A DNA stretch of 64,000 bases, taken from contig LR746269.1 in NCBI GenBank assembly GCA_902729315.2, forward strand, positions 1,968,501 through 2,032,500, in the 5' to 3' direction. Source of the DNA: Spirodela intermedia. Lineage: Eukaryota; Streptophyta; Magnoliopsida; Alismatales; Araceae. The notes below the pieces were generated by a model. That model saw nothing but the letters and a program-made list of their open reading frames with translations, had not been told where the DNA came from and searched no databases. Within the stretch, counting starts at the first letter, position 1; every line of letters begins with the position of its first letter. Shown piece after piece: positions 1-10,798 of this stretch. Both the position numbers and the translations under genes were made by a program.

Positions 1-60
1 TAATTTTAAATATCATTTTTTTTAAAAGATAAAATTTGCAAGAAGCCGTGCAAACAAGAG

Positions 61-300
61 TTCAACATGGGTCTACGTCGCTGATCCTTTTATACAGCTG
101 CATCCAGCGATGATATGGAGGTGCTATCCCATCTTAGAGGGTGGAGATATTATTATATAACAAGAATCGTGTGGTCAATAATCCGCACACGTGAGCGTTC
201 AACCTAGGTTAACCGTGTGGTCTCTACCATGTTTCATCTCTTATTCTACGAGTCTTATGTCCCACCGCTCCCCTCTTCTGATTATAAGATCCCCTCCACC
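61..300 (+). promoter_or_regulatory. Type I promoter module of A1
   Basis: This is a shortened copy of the upstream module that recurs before A2, A3, B3 and B5. It contains the conserved phrase ending in GAGAGGG-like sequence before a run of TATTATT, then a TATA-like core ATTATAAGAT at 281-290 followed by CCCCTCC. The same core stands at the same place in the other type I copies. The TATA assignment is inferred from this conservation. Confidence 0.55.
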
Positions 301-496
301 TCGTCCCGGTGACTTCATCCCGTCCTCCTTCGATATCATCCTCTCTCTTCGTCGCTCCTAGTGACCTGATTTCTCCCCGTCTATCCCTCTCCTACTATCC
401 AGCCTTGCACTTGCTTGTCGGCGGAACTCCCCTCCGCCGTGTCGTCCAGTTGCACGGTCTGTCTCTTTTTTTCCGTCATTGCACTTGCCGCCGGCG

Positions 497-879
497 ATGC
501 GGCACGACGCTGGCATTCTCCTCGCTCTCTTCTGCATCCTCCTGGCTTCTCTGGTGGCATCAGTCTCCACAGCCTGGCCCGGGCAAGCGACTTACAAACT
601 TACGAGAAGGTGCGCTCAGTGCTGGCGGAGGCCAGATTGAGGAGGGAAGGATCCGAGGTTTGGCCCGTGGATTCGTGGCGGTCCGACAAGAAGAGTGGGC
701 GTCGACCGCCGAGATTGCCACCACCTCCACAATCAAGACCGATAGCCAGTCAGCTCAGACTGCCGATTCGCAGCTTCAGGCCTCCACCGCCAACTTAAGC
801 TCCATCGCCGCCGCCGACGATGCGTTCCCCCATGGTCCCCGGTTACTGGCCGCCCCCGCCGCCTCCGCGCTATGGGTAG
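497..879 (+). pseudogene. A1, broken copy of subfamily A secreted proline-rich peptide
   Basis: The copy starts with an ATG at 497 that opens a good signal peptide (MRHDAGILLALFCILLAS...). Relative to intact copies it carries an 8-bp tandem duplication in the codons for the conserved A-T-Y-E-K-V segment (about 576-591), which shifts the frame by two. The rest of the protein (TYEKVRSVLAEARLRRE, then a proline-rich part) continues in the shifted frame. It meets one nonsense codon at 796-798 and then reaches the usual tail GYWPPPPPPRYG and a TAG at 877-879. Two independent lesions make it a pseudogene, although both halves are well preserved. I do not recognise the family. Confidence 0.8.
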
Positions 880-1345
880 CATTGTAGACTGGCACGAACC
901 TGATCTCCGAAAATCACACCAAAATGGAAAACCATGTATGATTTTTTTCGAGCAAAAACTGGGCAACGTAAGCAAAAGGGAGCTTTTATTGCGGCAAGTT
1001 TGTCATTCTTGCGGATTTTCTCCACGACTTATTAGTCTACAAAAGTGGCTCTGCCATAGTCTTCAAATAAGGAGAATAATTAATAAAATTACTACGGATG
1101 GAGTTTGGTTTAGTCCCACAACCTTTATCAACACCTTGGATTGCGCGAGCTGGGCAAGGTCACCATGTGAAACCTGATATGTTGACCGAGTCGAAAAAAT
1201 AAAGACGAAAACTGGGTGCTTTTGAAGTTAATCTTCGTTACAAAGCCATATGAAGCTCCTATAGAACCACAGATACCACAAGGAAAATGTGAATTTCAGA
1301 AATTCAAGGTAAACAACTATGGTGTAATTTTGAATCTTCTTATTT
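880..1345 (+). repeat. A-type 3' module
   Basis: Downstream sequence shared by the A copies. It contains the recurring block with TTTAATCC/TTTAGTCCC, then CACCAACACCTTGGATTGCG and GAGCTGG, followed by GAAACTTCAAAA-like and CATGTGAAACCTGATATG-like stretches. It probably covers the 3' UTR and spacer. No coding potential is seen. Confidence 0.6.
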
Positions 1346-1770
1346 AATAGGTAAAATTAGGAAGACGTCGTGCACCAAAGCATAAGAGGGGACATTAAAC
1401 CAAACTCGGTCAGGTTCCCCTTGGGGTTTAAGTCGTTGATCAATTCAAACATCTGCAGTCAGCGATGATGTCATACTAATAACAAATAATAGTCAGAGTT
1501 GATGTCCTACTGATAACGATTGATGGCGGGGCGCAATCCCATCTTAGAGGGATACTGTATTATTACGAATAACAATTTATAATTAATTATGGTAATTTAA
1601 AAATGATAAAAGCATCTTCAGATCAAACTACCATATTTCTGGAAGAGTTTCGAAACTGATTTGTTAGACTTCTGTCCAGGTTTCAGCCTTTGGTGCGGCC
1701 CCGGTCTAATGGGAACCGTGTGGTCAAGCTTCTTCATACGTAGGTTGTCAACTTGCGCCGTGCCTTTTGG
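1346..1770 (+). promoter_or_regulatory. Type I upstream module (promoter-like spacer)
   Basis: The conserved spacer begins near CGTGCACCAAAG, continues through TTCCCCTTGGGGTTTAA and a GATGATGTCATACTGATAAC-like stretch, and ends in CCCCGGTCTAATGGGAACCGTGTGGTCAA-like sequence. In other copies it leads into a TATA core and a coding region. Here it runs straight into an unrelated GC-rich block. Confidence 0.55.
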
Positions 1771-2030
1771 TGCACAACGTCGTAGCGCCGATGCGCTCGG
1801 GTTTTGTGCCGCCGGGTGCCGGTGTCGTGCCAACGAGTGCGTGTGCCGTGCCGCTGTGCTCGGCCATTGTGTTAGTGCGCGCCGGCGCGCGCCGCAGTGT
1901 TGTCGCCAGAGGTGGTTCCTGTGGAAGGACCCTGATAACACCCGGGCTTTGCTAAGGAAATCTCCCCTAAAGACGCCGAATGCCCCCCAACCCGAACCAC
2001 CGGATCGAAACGCTTAGCCCCAGGGGGCTT
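1771..2030. other. GC-rich unidentified block replacing a B coding region
   Basis: A block of about 260 bp rich in CpG and CGCGCG sits between a type I promoter module and a B-type 3' module, where a B coding region would be expected. Both strands are open over about 100 codons, but the composition alone explains that. I recognise no protein. It may be a captured genomic fragment or part of a retroelement. Confidence 0.35.
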
Positions 2031-2560
2031 CCACCGACACCAGTGCATTTTTTCCTGTAAAGACAGGCAATAGGAGAGAAGAGGAAAAATACTGTTTGGA
2101 AAGGAAATTAATGACCGAAGATACACCAAATTAAGGTTATTATCTTTTTGAATGTATACATAATTAGATGACGAAGAAGATACCTGATAAATCATCTCAT
2201 CCCCTGCGTCATCTTCCTCAATGGCGGGATCTTCGGGTAACCGGGAGCCACTTCCTGTGACTATTGCTAGGGAATAGGAGTCTAACTATCACAATCCTGT
2301 TACATCTGAAATATATTGCCCATGCCAGCACATGGTCTCAAACTATTTAGATGACGAGTATGCCCTCCTTCTATTCGCAAAAGAAAATGAGTTTGAGAAA
2401 GCCACTTGTGACTTCTTTTGAGCATTTCATCATCTCTACCTTTGTCGACCTCAATAGATGGTGCTTGTGGATGTCCAATAAACTGCGAACCTGACCTATG
2501 CTTGCATTGAAAACTTGACCTATGGCAGGATTCAAATGCTGACCTCTAGTCAGCATATTG
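2031..2560 (+). repeat. B-type 3' module
   Basis: The sequence matches the regions downstream of B3, B4 and B5. It starts at the position of the B stop codon (TTTTTTCCTGTAAA), then has AGAGAAGAGGAAAAATACT-like sequence, the minus-strand exon-like segment, and the TGGATGTCCAATAAACTG phrase. It shows that a B unit once stood here although its coding part is gone. Confidence 0.55.
2184..2270 (-). other. Conserved antisense exon-like frame, copy 1
   Basis: On the minus strand this reads 29 codons with no stop, containing VTGSGSRL and a run of acidic residues, and ends in ATTTATCAG followed directly by the splice-donor-like GTATCT. The start codon seen in copies at 52414 and 60458 is changed here (CTA). 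The same frame recurs in at least five other B-type 3' modules with length differences in multiples of three. Its function is unknown. Confidence 0.45.
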
Positions 2561-3289
2561 TATTGAAGTCTACCACTCTATATAGAATAGATATATATGT
2601 ATAAACTATATTTTTAAAGAGATAAATTCTTTTTTAACGTACTTCTTGTTTTATTTTGATGTGACCAACCATTTGAAAATTTAGTTCTTTCTAAAATTAT
2701 TTTCTATTTATAAAACTTTATATGAAAACTTCTATGCATGATCTGCCTATTAGTACACATGCTCATATCTTAATTCTACAATTAAATGTTTGAAGTATCA
2801 AGATAGAAATCCACGATTTCTCTCATGAATGGGATTTGCAAAATCGACATCATTTATTTCTAAGATCCTTGTACTTCTCTCTTCTTTATTGAACTCTTCC
2901 CCTTATATTTTCATCAACAACCTCTTCTGATATTTCAAATTTGCAATGCTCCTCTCAAAAACAAGCTACTCTCACCTAACAAATTGGACTTAGTTATATA
3001 TTGATAATAAACATGACGAAGATGGAAGCATAATCATGGTAGAGAGAAAAAAAAGAACTCTAACAATGGAAGAGGATGCTCACCACTAAGTGGTACCATG
3101 ATATCATAATGGTGGCATTGAATTGATAGTCATTTTGTTTTACAATTCTCCTATTTATTATGTTTGACACACTTGAATTTGTAGGGTTAATCATTGACAC
3201 ATTTGCACAACAATATGATAATGATTCAGTCATCTTGATATACTGTTGAAAGCCTGGCTTCAATTAATCACCCACGTGGTTTGAGGTCA
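2561..3289. other. AT-rich B-unit tail, no gene seen
   Basis: AT-rich sequence related to the tails behind B4 and the 57 kb copy (phrases such as GTGACCAACCATTTGAAAA and TTTGCAATGCTCCTCT). I see no credible reading frame, RNA gene or transposon end. Confidence 0.4.
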
Positions 3290-3780
3290 CAGATCCACTA
3301 GTAGGAATCAGTCGGGCATACAAATCCACTGCAGACGATAGGAACTCGACAGCACACCAGGAAGAGCAGCAGACCATTAGGATCTTCTAACGATGACTGG
3401 GCCAGTTGGGTGATTAAGAGACCAAGGGGTGACGGTGTCGAAGCTATTCAGGCAGGGACGGTGGGCTTTCCAATGATATGAAGCAACGCTGGGCATTTGG
3501 GAGGACACGGAAGAATACGGAGGAAATGGCTGACGTCGGAGACTTGCCATCTCACTTAACCAACACCTTGAATTGCGCAAGCTGGCATGAGATCTGAGTG
3601 AAACTTCAAAAAAACAAGATCAGCATGTGCAACTGAATTCTTGACGAAATTAATAATCACAAAATAAAAATTGGTTCTTTGAGGTAAATCTGTGTTAGCT
3701 ACTAATATGGATCTCCTAAATATCCATATATAGCATGAGAAAGGCGAATTTTGGAGATCCAACTTTTATGGGGTAATTTA
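3290..3780 (+). repeat. A-type 3' module preceded by an unidentified 250-bp insert
   Basis: From about 3545 the sequence is the A 3' module (ACCAACACCTTGAATTGCGC and the following AACTTCAAAA). The A coding part that should precede it is missing. In its place, 3290-3544 is an unmatched moderately GC-rich segment whose minus strand is open for 67 codons but resembles nothing I know. Confidence 0.4.
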
Positions 3781-4225
3781 GAATCTTATTAATTAAAAGG
3801 CGAAATCAGCAAGAGAGCGTGCACCAAGGCAAAGTAGGGAACACCAAACCTGCGCTCGGTTAGGTTCCTCTTGGGGTTTAACACGGGTCCGCGTCGTTGT
3901 TCTATTTGAACATCTGCGGTCAACGATGATGTCATACGGATAACAAATGGTAGGGAGAGTTAACTTGGAGTATGAAAAACCACAGCCGGGCTACTGTACA
4001 GCTAGGTGCTATCCGATCTGACAGTGATGGGCTATTACTATAGACATCAATTTATAATTTATTATGTTAATTTAGAAATAATTAAAGCATTTCAGGTCAG
4101 ACTAGCATTAATCTCTCTCTCTCACTGCGTCGCTCTCTCTCTCTTCCTCTCGTTCTGTCTCTCATTCTATGACTTTTCTGCCCTACCCCTCCCCCTGTTC
4201 TGATTATAAGGTCCTCTCCCCTACC
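3781..4225 (+). promoter_or_regulatory. Type I promoter module of A2
   Basis: This is a full copy of the module: GTGCACCAAGGCA, GGTTCCTCTTGGGGTTTAAC, GATGATGTCATACGGATAAC, then GAGAGTTAACTTGGAGTATG, a CT run, and the core TGATTATAAGGTCC at 4201. The equivalent of the GTTGACTT W-box-like element of other copies is changed to GTTAACTT here. Confidence 0.55.
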
Positions 4226-4432
4226 TCCGCCGGCCGGCTTTATCCCATCCGATCTCATCCTCTATATTCCTCACCCCTAGTGACCTGATTTCTCCCCGTC
4301 TCCCCGTCTCCCCGTCTCTCCCCTCCTAATATTCCGTCATTTCTCTACCCATTTTTTCTAGGAAAGTATCATCTCTGTTCAACTTTCCTCACTTAGAACC
4401 TTCGTACCATTCAGCTGTCCCCCCTCCCCGCC

Positions 4433-4768
4433 ATGGATCTGGCAGCGATGCGGCGCGACGCTGTCATCCTCCTCGCTTTCCTTTGCATCGTCCTGGCTTC
4501 GCCGGCGGCATCGGTCTACAGAGCATGGCCCGAGCACGCGACCCACGAGAAGGTGCACTCAGCACTGCCGGAGGCCTGGTTGAGGAGGGAAGGATCCGAG
4601 TTTTGGTCCATGGATTGGTGTTGTTGACCGCTGAGAACGCCACCACCGTAAATATTCCGTTACAGACCCGTTTGATTAAACCACAACCTCGACCTATTTC
4701 GCCACCTCGACCTCGCCGGCGCTGACGATGCGTTCGACCCCCGCTCCCCTCCTCGCTATGGCACGTAG
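4433..4768 (+). pseudogene. A2, broken copy of subfamily A secreted proline-rich peptide
   Basis: The ATG at 4433 matches the preferred family start (MDLAAMRRDAVILLAFLCIV...), and the signal peptide and the AWPEHAT...LRREGSEFW segment are intact. A deletion of roughly 20 bp then removes the codons for the conserved W-x-S-D-K-Q-R-R segment just after the W-x-x-D-W motif. The frame now ends after DWCC at 4627. Homology continues beyond the break through a decayed proline-rich part to CGCTATGGCACGTAG at 4754-4768. It would make a 64-residue truncated secreted peptide if transcribed. I call it a pseudogene. Confidence 0.75.
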
Positions 4769-5295
4769 ATGATCTTCTCGGAAGATAAGTTCAAAACGGA
4801 AAATCATGTATAATTATTTTGCCAACATAAGCGAAAAAGGAGCTTCTTTTATTCCGGCAAAAAACGAGTTTGTGAATATTGCGACTTTCTTCCTAAGTTA
4901 TCAGTAAATCAAAATGGGTCGGGCATAATCTTGACATATGAAGGCATACTATAATAAATAAGTGCGATGTACGAACTTCGGTTTAATCCAAGCTTCACCA
5001 ACATCTTGGATTGCGCGACCAGGTCTGAAATCTTAACGAAACTTCAAAACAGTGAGGCCACCATTTACACTTAATATCTTGAACAAATCAAAAAGTACAA
5101 ATAAAAATTGGTACTTTGACGTAAGTCTTAGTTACCGACCTATATGGATCTCCTAAATAGCCATACATAGCATGAGGAAAATGTGAAATTTATAAATTCA
5201 AGTTTTACGGTGTAATTTGGAATCTTCATTTTTAAAAGGTAAAATTATCAAGACGCCGTGCACCAAAGAAAAGGAGGTGACACCAAACGCACTTG
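4769..5295 (+). repeat. A-type 3' module
   Basis: Conserved A downstream sequence with TTTAATCCAAGCTTCACCAACATCTTGGATTGCGCGA-like order, GAAACTTCAAAACAG, and the GGATCTCCTAAATAGCCATA phrase. Non-coding. Confidence 0.55.
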
Positions 5296-5889
5296 GTCAG
5301 GTTCCCCTTGGGGTTTAACAGGGGTCCAGGTCCTTGATCCATTCGTACATCTGGAGGCAAATATGATGTCATACTGATAATAAATGGTAGGGAATGTTGA
5401 CTTGGACTATAAGAAACAACCGCGGGGGTAGTGCTCAGCTGGGCGATATGCCGTCAGAAACGGATGGGATATTATGACAGATAACTACTTATAACTTATT
5501 ATGTTAATTAACAATCAATAAAAGCACAGGTCGAACTACCTTCTTCTTGGAAGCTTTCAGAACCTAATCCTTTAGACTTTTGTGCGGTTTTCAGCCTTGG
5601 GTGCGGCCCCATTCCAATAGGAACCATCTTGTCAATCTTTTTCATACATGAATGGTCTAGCTTCATCAATCCCTCTCTCTCTCCCTTTCTCGTTCTACGA
5701 CTTTTATGTCCTACTGCTCCCCCTCTTCCGATTATAAGATCCCCTCCCCCGCCTCATCCCCGCCTTCTCCCTTGATATCATCCTCTCTTCCGATGGTAAG
5801 ATCCCCTGCCCCACCTCGTCCCGGCCGATTTCATCCCAGCCTTCTCCTTCGATATCATCCTCTGTTCCAATTATAAGATCCCCATGAAA
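5296..5889 (+). promoter_or_regulatory. Type I promoter module with the core repeated three times
   Basis: The usual upstream module includes a W-box-like TTGACTTGG near 5397. It ends in the core CCGATTATAAGATCCCC at about 5729-5745. The core plus its CT-rich leader (CTTCTCC.TTCGATATCATCCTCTCTTCC) is then repeated twice more, as GATGGTAAGATCCCC near 5793 and AATTATAAGATCCCC near 5868. No A or B coding region follows, because an inverted copia fragment lies immediately downstream. Confidence 0.55.
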
Positions 5890-7546
5890 TCATCAAAGAA
5901 GGTGAATTGGCTCGGGGAATGCTTCTTTAGGCAAAAATAGTCACCAAATCGTGGGGATCAGAATTTCCAGTTTCACCTGTCACCCATCTCAAAACGACGT
6001 GTTCTTCCTATTCGCAATTGTCAATTACCTGCTCGGTATCCTTCTCTTTCTTCTACATATTCCCTCCACTATATTTCATTTCTGTCCACCATTCATTCTC
6101 CTGTTGAACTTAAACTGTTTAAAGAAGCATCTCAAAATAAGAATTGGCAACAAACAATATCAGACGAGATTGATGGCTTACATAAAATTGGCACTTGAGA
6201 TCTAGTGTCCTTTCCTTCTGATGGAAATAATTTGTTGTAAATGAGTGTATAATATGTAACTAAAACAGCAAGTCCTTGTACAGCACAATCACCTCGTACT
6301 TGTGGATGAAATATACTTTTTCCTCGACCATGTTCACAGCCATATCCATTTAATTGGGGATAAATTTTTTTCCAATATCCTTTAGCATGACAATAGCTAC
6401 ATTCGTCATTAGAAACTTGATGCATCGTTATCCCAAGTTGCTGAGTAGACACATTATTTACAATAACCATCATAGGTTTAGTACCAAGAACATCAGTTGA
6501 GTTAGTCGTTTTCAAATGGTATCTTCAGCAATTGATTAAGTCCAGCAGAAGCTAGAGGTAGAGGAGAGTGGGTAATAAAGAACCACAAATTACCTGAAAA
6601 TCATCTCAAAGAGCCATCGAAAATTGTGTCAACCTATTTTTATTATGGTATTGCATAAAATCAGCATTACCTTAAATAAACTGTGGCTTTATAAAAGCAA
6701 GTTGGCCGCACAGGACACTAAAATGAGAGTAGAAGTCCTGAATAGATTGAGTTTCTTGATGAGCAGATCTAATATCACCATCGTCTTGATATTATTTAGC
6801 AAAATTTGATTGGATACAAAGAGAGGCAAAATAGTTCCAAGCAATTTAGCAGTAGAAACATTTTCTAATTGTAAATCAATATTTTTTTCGACTGAGTTGT
6901 TGATCCAAGTTAGAATCATGGAATTGTTTACATGTCATTCTTCTAACTACTGTTAATATGCAACTCTAATAGAAGAATCATATTTATCTTTTAGGGGAGG
7001 CATATCAGATGTACCATCTATTTCCACATTTTTGTCTCAAAAAGTGAGTTATGACATGGTTCTAATATGAATAATTTGTTCCATTCAACCTGAGTCTCAA
7101 AAAGATGCTGCAAATGTCACGGCTAACAAGTTTCTTTGGTCTCGCTGGGCAGACTTGGGTCTGAATCCAACCAACAACGTTTGACAATTTTGCTGAGTTT
7201 TTTCTCACAGAGAGAGATGTATAGATGACAGATGACGCAGGATGCATGAGCCTTGATCAGGAAGCGAGAGAAATGATCTTGATGCGAGTGAGATGATGCC
7301 TGGGCCTTATTCTGAGGCGAGGCCTGATCTGATCTGAAATAGCAAAAAATCTGGTGCCCTAATGGTTCTGATACCATGTTAAATTCAAGAGAAGACAGAA
7401 GAAGGGCGGTGGGGAAGAGAAAAAAAGGCCACACAGGACACACCTAAAAAGGATGTTTTAGGGTTACAAAAAGTAAGGCTAATAAGGCCTGAAATATTGT
7501 AGGCCCAATATGAGATCAAATAATAGGCTCAATATGGGATCTAACA
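5890..7546 (-). mobile_element. Inverted 5' fragment of a Ty1/copia retrotransposon
   Basis: Read on the minus strand, the element begins with an LTR (7377-7546) starting TGTTAGATCC and ending in AACA. This is followed without a gap by a tRNA-Met primer binding site TGGTATCAGAACC (7364-7376). A decayed gag follows: MILTWINNSVEK-type residues around 6750-6919 and a zinc-knuckle-like CSYCHAKGYWKK around 6390, where one expected Cys is lost. Nothing of protease, integrase or RT is visible. The stretch from 5890 to about 6130 is less certain and may be another insert. The flanks are parts of an A unit, so the insertion and a deletion removed that unit's coding region. Confidence 0.7.
7364..7376 (-). 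other. Primer binding site of the inverted copia fragment
   Basis: On the minus strand this reads TGGTATCAGAACC, close to the canonical TGGTATCAGAGC complementary to initiator tRNA-Met. It directly abuts the AACA end of the LTR. Confidence 0.75.
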
Positions 7547-8216
7547 CGACGTATAAACTTTGATTTAATCCAAGATTCACCAATACCTTGGGTTGCGTAA
7601 GTAGGTTTGAGATCTTAACGAAACTTCAAAATAGTCAAGGTCACCATGTGACACGATATATTAAGAAAATAAACAAAATAGAAAATGAATACTTTATTGT
7701 AACTCTTAGTTACCTACCCATATGGACCTCCAAAAGCGCCATAAATATAGCATGAGAAAAATGTGAAATGTAGAAATTAAAGTTTTAAAATGTAATTTGT
7801 AATCTTCTTATTTAAAAGCTAAAATTAGCAAGATGACGTGCACCAAACCACACTTGGTCAAGTTCCCCTTGGGGTTTAACGCGGGTCCAAGTCGTTGATC
7901 CATTCGTACATCTGTAGTCGGATGTCAAGTCATACTGATAGCAAATGTTAGGGTGTTGACTTGGACTTTGAGAAACCACAACCGGGGTAGTGCAGAGCGG
8001 GGTGCTATCCTACCCAAGAGGGATGGGATATTATTGCAAATAAAAATATGAAATTTATGATGGTAATTTAAAATTAATAAAAGTATCTTCAGGTCAGACT
8101 ACCACCTTCTTTGAAGCTTTCGGAACCTGATCCGTTTTACTTCTGTACGGGTTTCACGCACTCTCTCTCTCCCTCTTCCCTCTTATATTAATATCCCCCC
8201 GCTCCTCCCCCTCCCT

Positions 8217-8274
<58 letters not shown>

Positions 8275-8480
8275 CTCCCTCTCTCTCGCTCTCTCGACCT
8301 TAACGGGGCATTGGAATAGCGGACCATCGTTGTCCCCACCTACTCCTCTCCTCTCCTCTGGCGTACTCGTCACAGAGAGAGAGTGGGTCTATCTCAATTA
8401 ACCCCCCTCCAATGGGAACCGTGTAGGCAACCGAGTTTTATGTCCCACCGCTCCACTCTTCCGATTATAAGATCCCCCCC
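7547..8480 (+). promoter_or_regulatory. A-type 3' module followed by type I promoter module of A3
   Basis: The A 3' block (ACCAATACCTTGGGTTGCG, CTTAACGAAACTTCAAAATAG) opens the segment. Next comes the upstream module (GTGCACCAAAC, GTTCCCCTTGGGGTTTAAC, GTTGACTTGGACTTTG with a W-box core), then a CT microsatellite at about 8220-8272 and the core CGATTATAAGATCCCC at about 8460. The promoter role is inferred from position and conservation. Confidence 0.55.
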
Positions 8481-8686
8481 CCTACCTCGTCCCAGCAAAT
8501 TCATCCCGCCCTTCTCCTTCGATATCGTCCGCTCTCTTCCTCGCCACTCCTGACCTGGTTTCTCCCGTCTCCCCCTATCCTACCATCTCTTCATTTCTCT
8601 ACCCATACCGTCCAGTGATAACCTTCATACCGTCAACCTGTGCCGTCCCCCTCGCCGTCTCGTCCAGTTGCGTGGATCTGGTGGCG

Positions 8687-8974
8687 ATGCGGCGCGACGC
8701 TGTCATCCTCCTCGCTCTCCTATGCATCCTCCTGGCTTCCCTGGCAGCTTCGGTCTCCACAGCCAGGCTGGAGCACGCGACCTACGAGAAGGTGCGCTCT
8801 GCGCTGGCGGAAGCCAGGTTGAGTAGGGAAGGACCCGAGTTTTGGCCCGCGGATTGGTGGCTGTCTGAGAAGCGGCGTCGGGGTCGACGGGTGAGATTGC
8901 CGCGGCCTCCACGATCCAGAACACCATTCTATCCGATCGAACCGCCGGGTAGCCCCGTCTGGCCGCCACCTTGA
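8687..8974 (+). CDS. A3, secreted proline-rich peptide family member with altered C-terminus
   Basis: The frame from the ATG at 8687 gives 95 residues: a signal peptide (MRRDAVILLALLCILLASLAAS), the conserved ATYEKVRSALAEARL segment, FWPADWWLSEKRRRGRR, and the start of the proline-rich region. It then stops at 8972-8974. The upstream codon that is ATG-Asp-Leu in other copies is GTG here, so the second Met is the likely start; an in-frame ATG at 8615 would add 24 residues. Homology to the family tail (CCCCCGGTTACTGG... near 9030) continues past the stop in another frame, so this is a C-terminally truncated member. The hallmark motifs are intact, but function is doubtful without the tail. Confidence 0.5.
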   Translation: MRRDAVILLALLCILLASLAASVSTARLEHATYEKVRSALAEARLSREGPEFWPADWWLSEKRRRGRRVRLPRPPRSRTPFYPIEPPGSPVWPPP

Positions 8975-9560
8975 CCTCCACCGTCGCCTCGACCTTCCGT
9001 CGCCGCCGAAGCCGCGTCAGGCCTGGGTCCCCCGGTTACTGGGCACACCCGCTCCCTCCGCGCTGTGGGTGGCATCGCGGACTGGCACGAACCTGATCTC
9101 CTTGGAAAATAAGCCCAAAATGGAAAATCATATATAATTATTTTGACGGCAAGAATTGAACAAAATAAGCAAAAAAGGAGCTTTTTTTGCGGCAAGTTTA
9201 TCAACACTACGGCCTTTCTTCACGAGTTATCAGTAAGCAAAATGGGTCAGCCGTAAACTTGAATTAATAAGACATTACAATCAATGAATTACCACGTACG
9301 AACTTTGCTTTAATCCCAGCTTCACCAACACCTTGGATTGCGCGAGCTGGTCTTGAAACCTTAACGAAACTCAAAATAGTTAGGCCGCCATGTGACACCT
9401 TATATATTGACCAAATAAAAGAAGTAAAATAAAAATGTGTACGTTAAAGTAAGTCTTAGTTACTAACCCGTATGGAGCTCCTATAGAGCCATAAATAGCA
9501 TGAGGAAAATGTGAGTTTTAGAAGCTTACGTTTTATGGTGTAAGTCTGAATGTTGTTATT
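8975..9560 (+). repeat. Decayed A3 tail and A-type 3' module
   Basis: This holds the remains of the A3 C-terminal codons to about 9075. The A 3' module follows with TTTAATCCCAGCTTCACCAA, CACCTTGGATTGCGCGAGCT and CTTAACGAAACTCAAAATAG. Non-coding. Confidence 0.5.
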
Positions 9561-9985
9561 TAAAAGGTAAAATTAGTGAGTCAACGTGTACCAAAGCAGA
9601 GGAGGGGACACCAAAGTGCACTTGGTAAGGGTACCTTTTGAGTGCAGAACGGGTTGTCCAACTATTGACCCATTTATGTATCTGAAGTCAGCGATGATGT
9701 CACACAAAAAATAATAGGGAGTGTTGACTTGGGGTGTAAGTAGCCACATCAGGTGCAGTGCACAGCGGGGCACTATGCCATCCGAGAGGGATGGGAAAAT
9801 ATTATTATAATTTAACATCTTAATTTGCAAAATAATAAAAGCATCTTCAGATCATTCTAACATCTTCGTAGAACCCTTTTGAGGCTCGTCCGCTATATTT
9901 TTGTAGGGGTCCAGTCTTATGTGCAGCCCCAATGTAATCGGGTCCAAGTGGTCAGTCTTTTTCATACGTGAATTGTCAACCTGCG

Positions 9986-10021
<36 letters not shown>

Positions 10022-10244
10022 GATATCTATCTCATTCACTCACTCATTCTACAATTTTTATGTCATACCTCTCCCTTTCTTCCATTTATAAGATCCCCTA
10101 CCCTACCTCATCTTGATGGCTTCATGTTTTCCTTCTCTTTTGATATCATCCTCTCTCTTTCTCTCCCCTCTTGACTTGGTTTATCCCCATTTCCCCCTCT
10201 CCTACTATCCTTTTATTTCTTTACTCATTATAGATATGAAAATA
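9561..10244 (+). promoter_or_regulatory. Type I promoter module and leader of B2
   Basis: The order of blocks is as before: GTACCAAAGCAGAGG, GTTGACTTGGGGTG with a W-box core at about 9723, a CT/TA microsatellite at 9985-10021, the core TTTATAAGATCCCC near 10086, then the CT-rich leader of the B genes. It is split from B2 by a solo LTR. Confidence 0.5.
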
Positions 10245-10702
10245 TGTTGGATTTAATATATATGTGGGAATATATCAATAAATATTAATTATATATTATG
10301 AGGCTATCATTAAGGTTAATTAAAAATATATTGATTCACTAAATATTAAATTTTTGAGATGAAGTCATTTCATGTAAGTATGAGCATAAATCTATTTATT
10401 TGTAGAGATCGTCTTATTCTAATTCTATGATGAGAAAAATTAAAAAAGAATACCAGGGGCAAACCACCTCTTGTTTTTTTTAAGGGGGTCATAGTCTTTG
10501 GGTGACACAATATGAGAGTTACTCTTGGAGGATCCCATCTCTCATGAAGGAAGTCATTTGGTATAAACAGCTCCTTTGTATTTATTAAAAAGGTCACACC
10601 CCACTCTTGAGTCATAATGAACTTAGGTATGCTTCTCTTGATCATTCTCACTTTATTATTTTCATTCTTCATGATTCAACATTAGATCCTTAATCTCCAT
10701 TA
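10245..10702. mobile_element. 458-bp solo LTR in the leader of B2
   Basis: The insert starts TGTTGGATTT and ends CTCCATTA. It is flanked by a perfect 5-bp direct repeat AAATA (10240-10244 and 10703-10707). Comparison with the uninterrupted leader of B3 (TTTACT...AAAATAT then TTCC...CTTCCTCCACTGATAACC) confirms an insertion. The size, TG start and 5-bp target duplication suggest a solo LTR of a copia-type element; the final CA has become TA. Confidence 0.6.
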
Positions 10703-10798
10703 AAATATTCCTTTCTTCTTACTTCCTCCACTAAAAACCTTCCTCTTGTCATACACTTCTTGCTTGGCGGAACTCTAGATGTACCTACTCACACTTTC

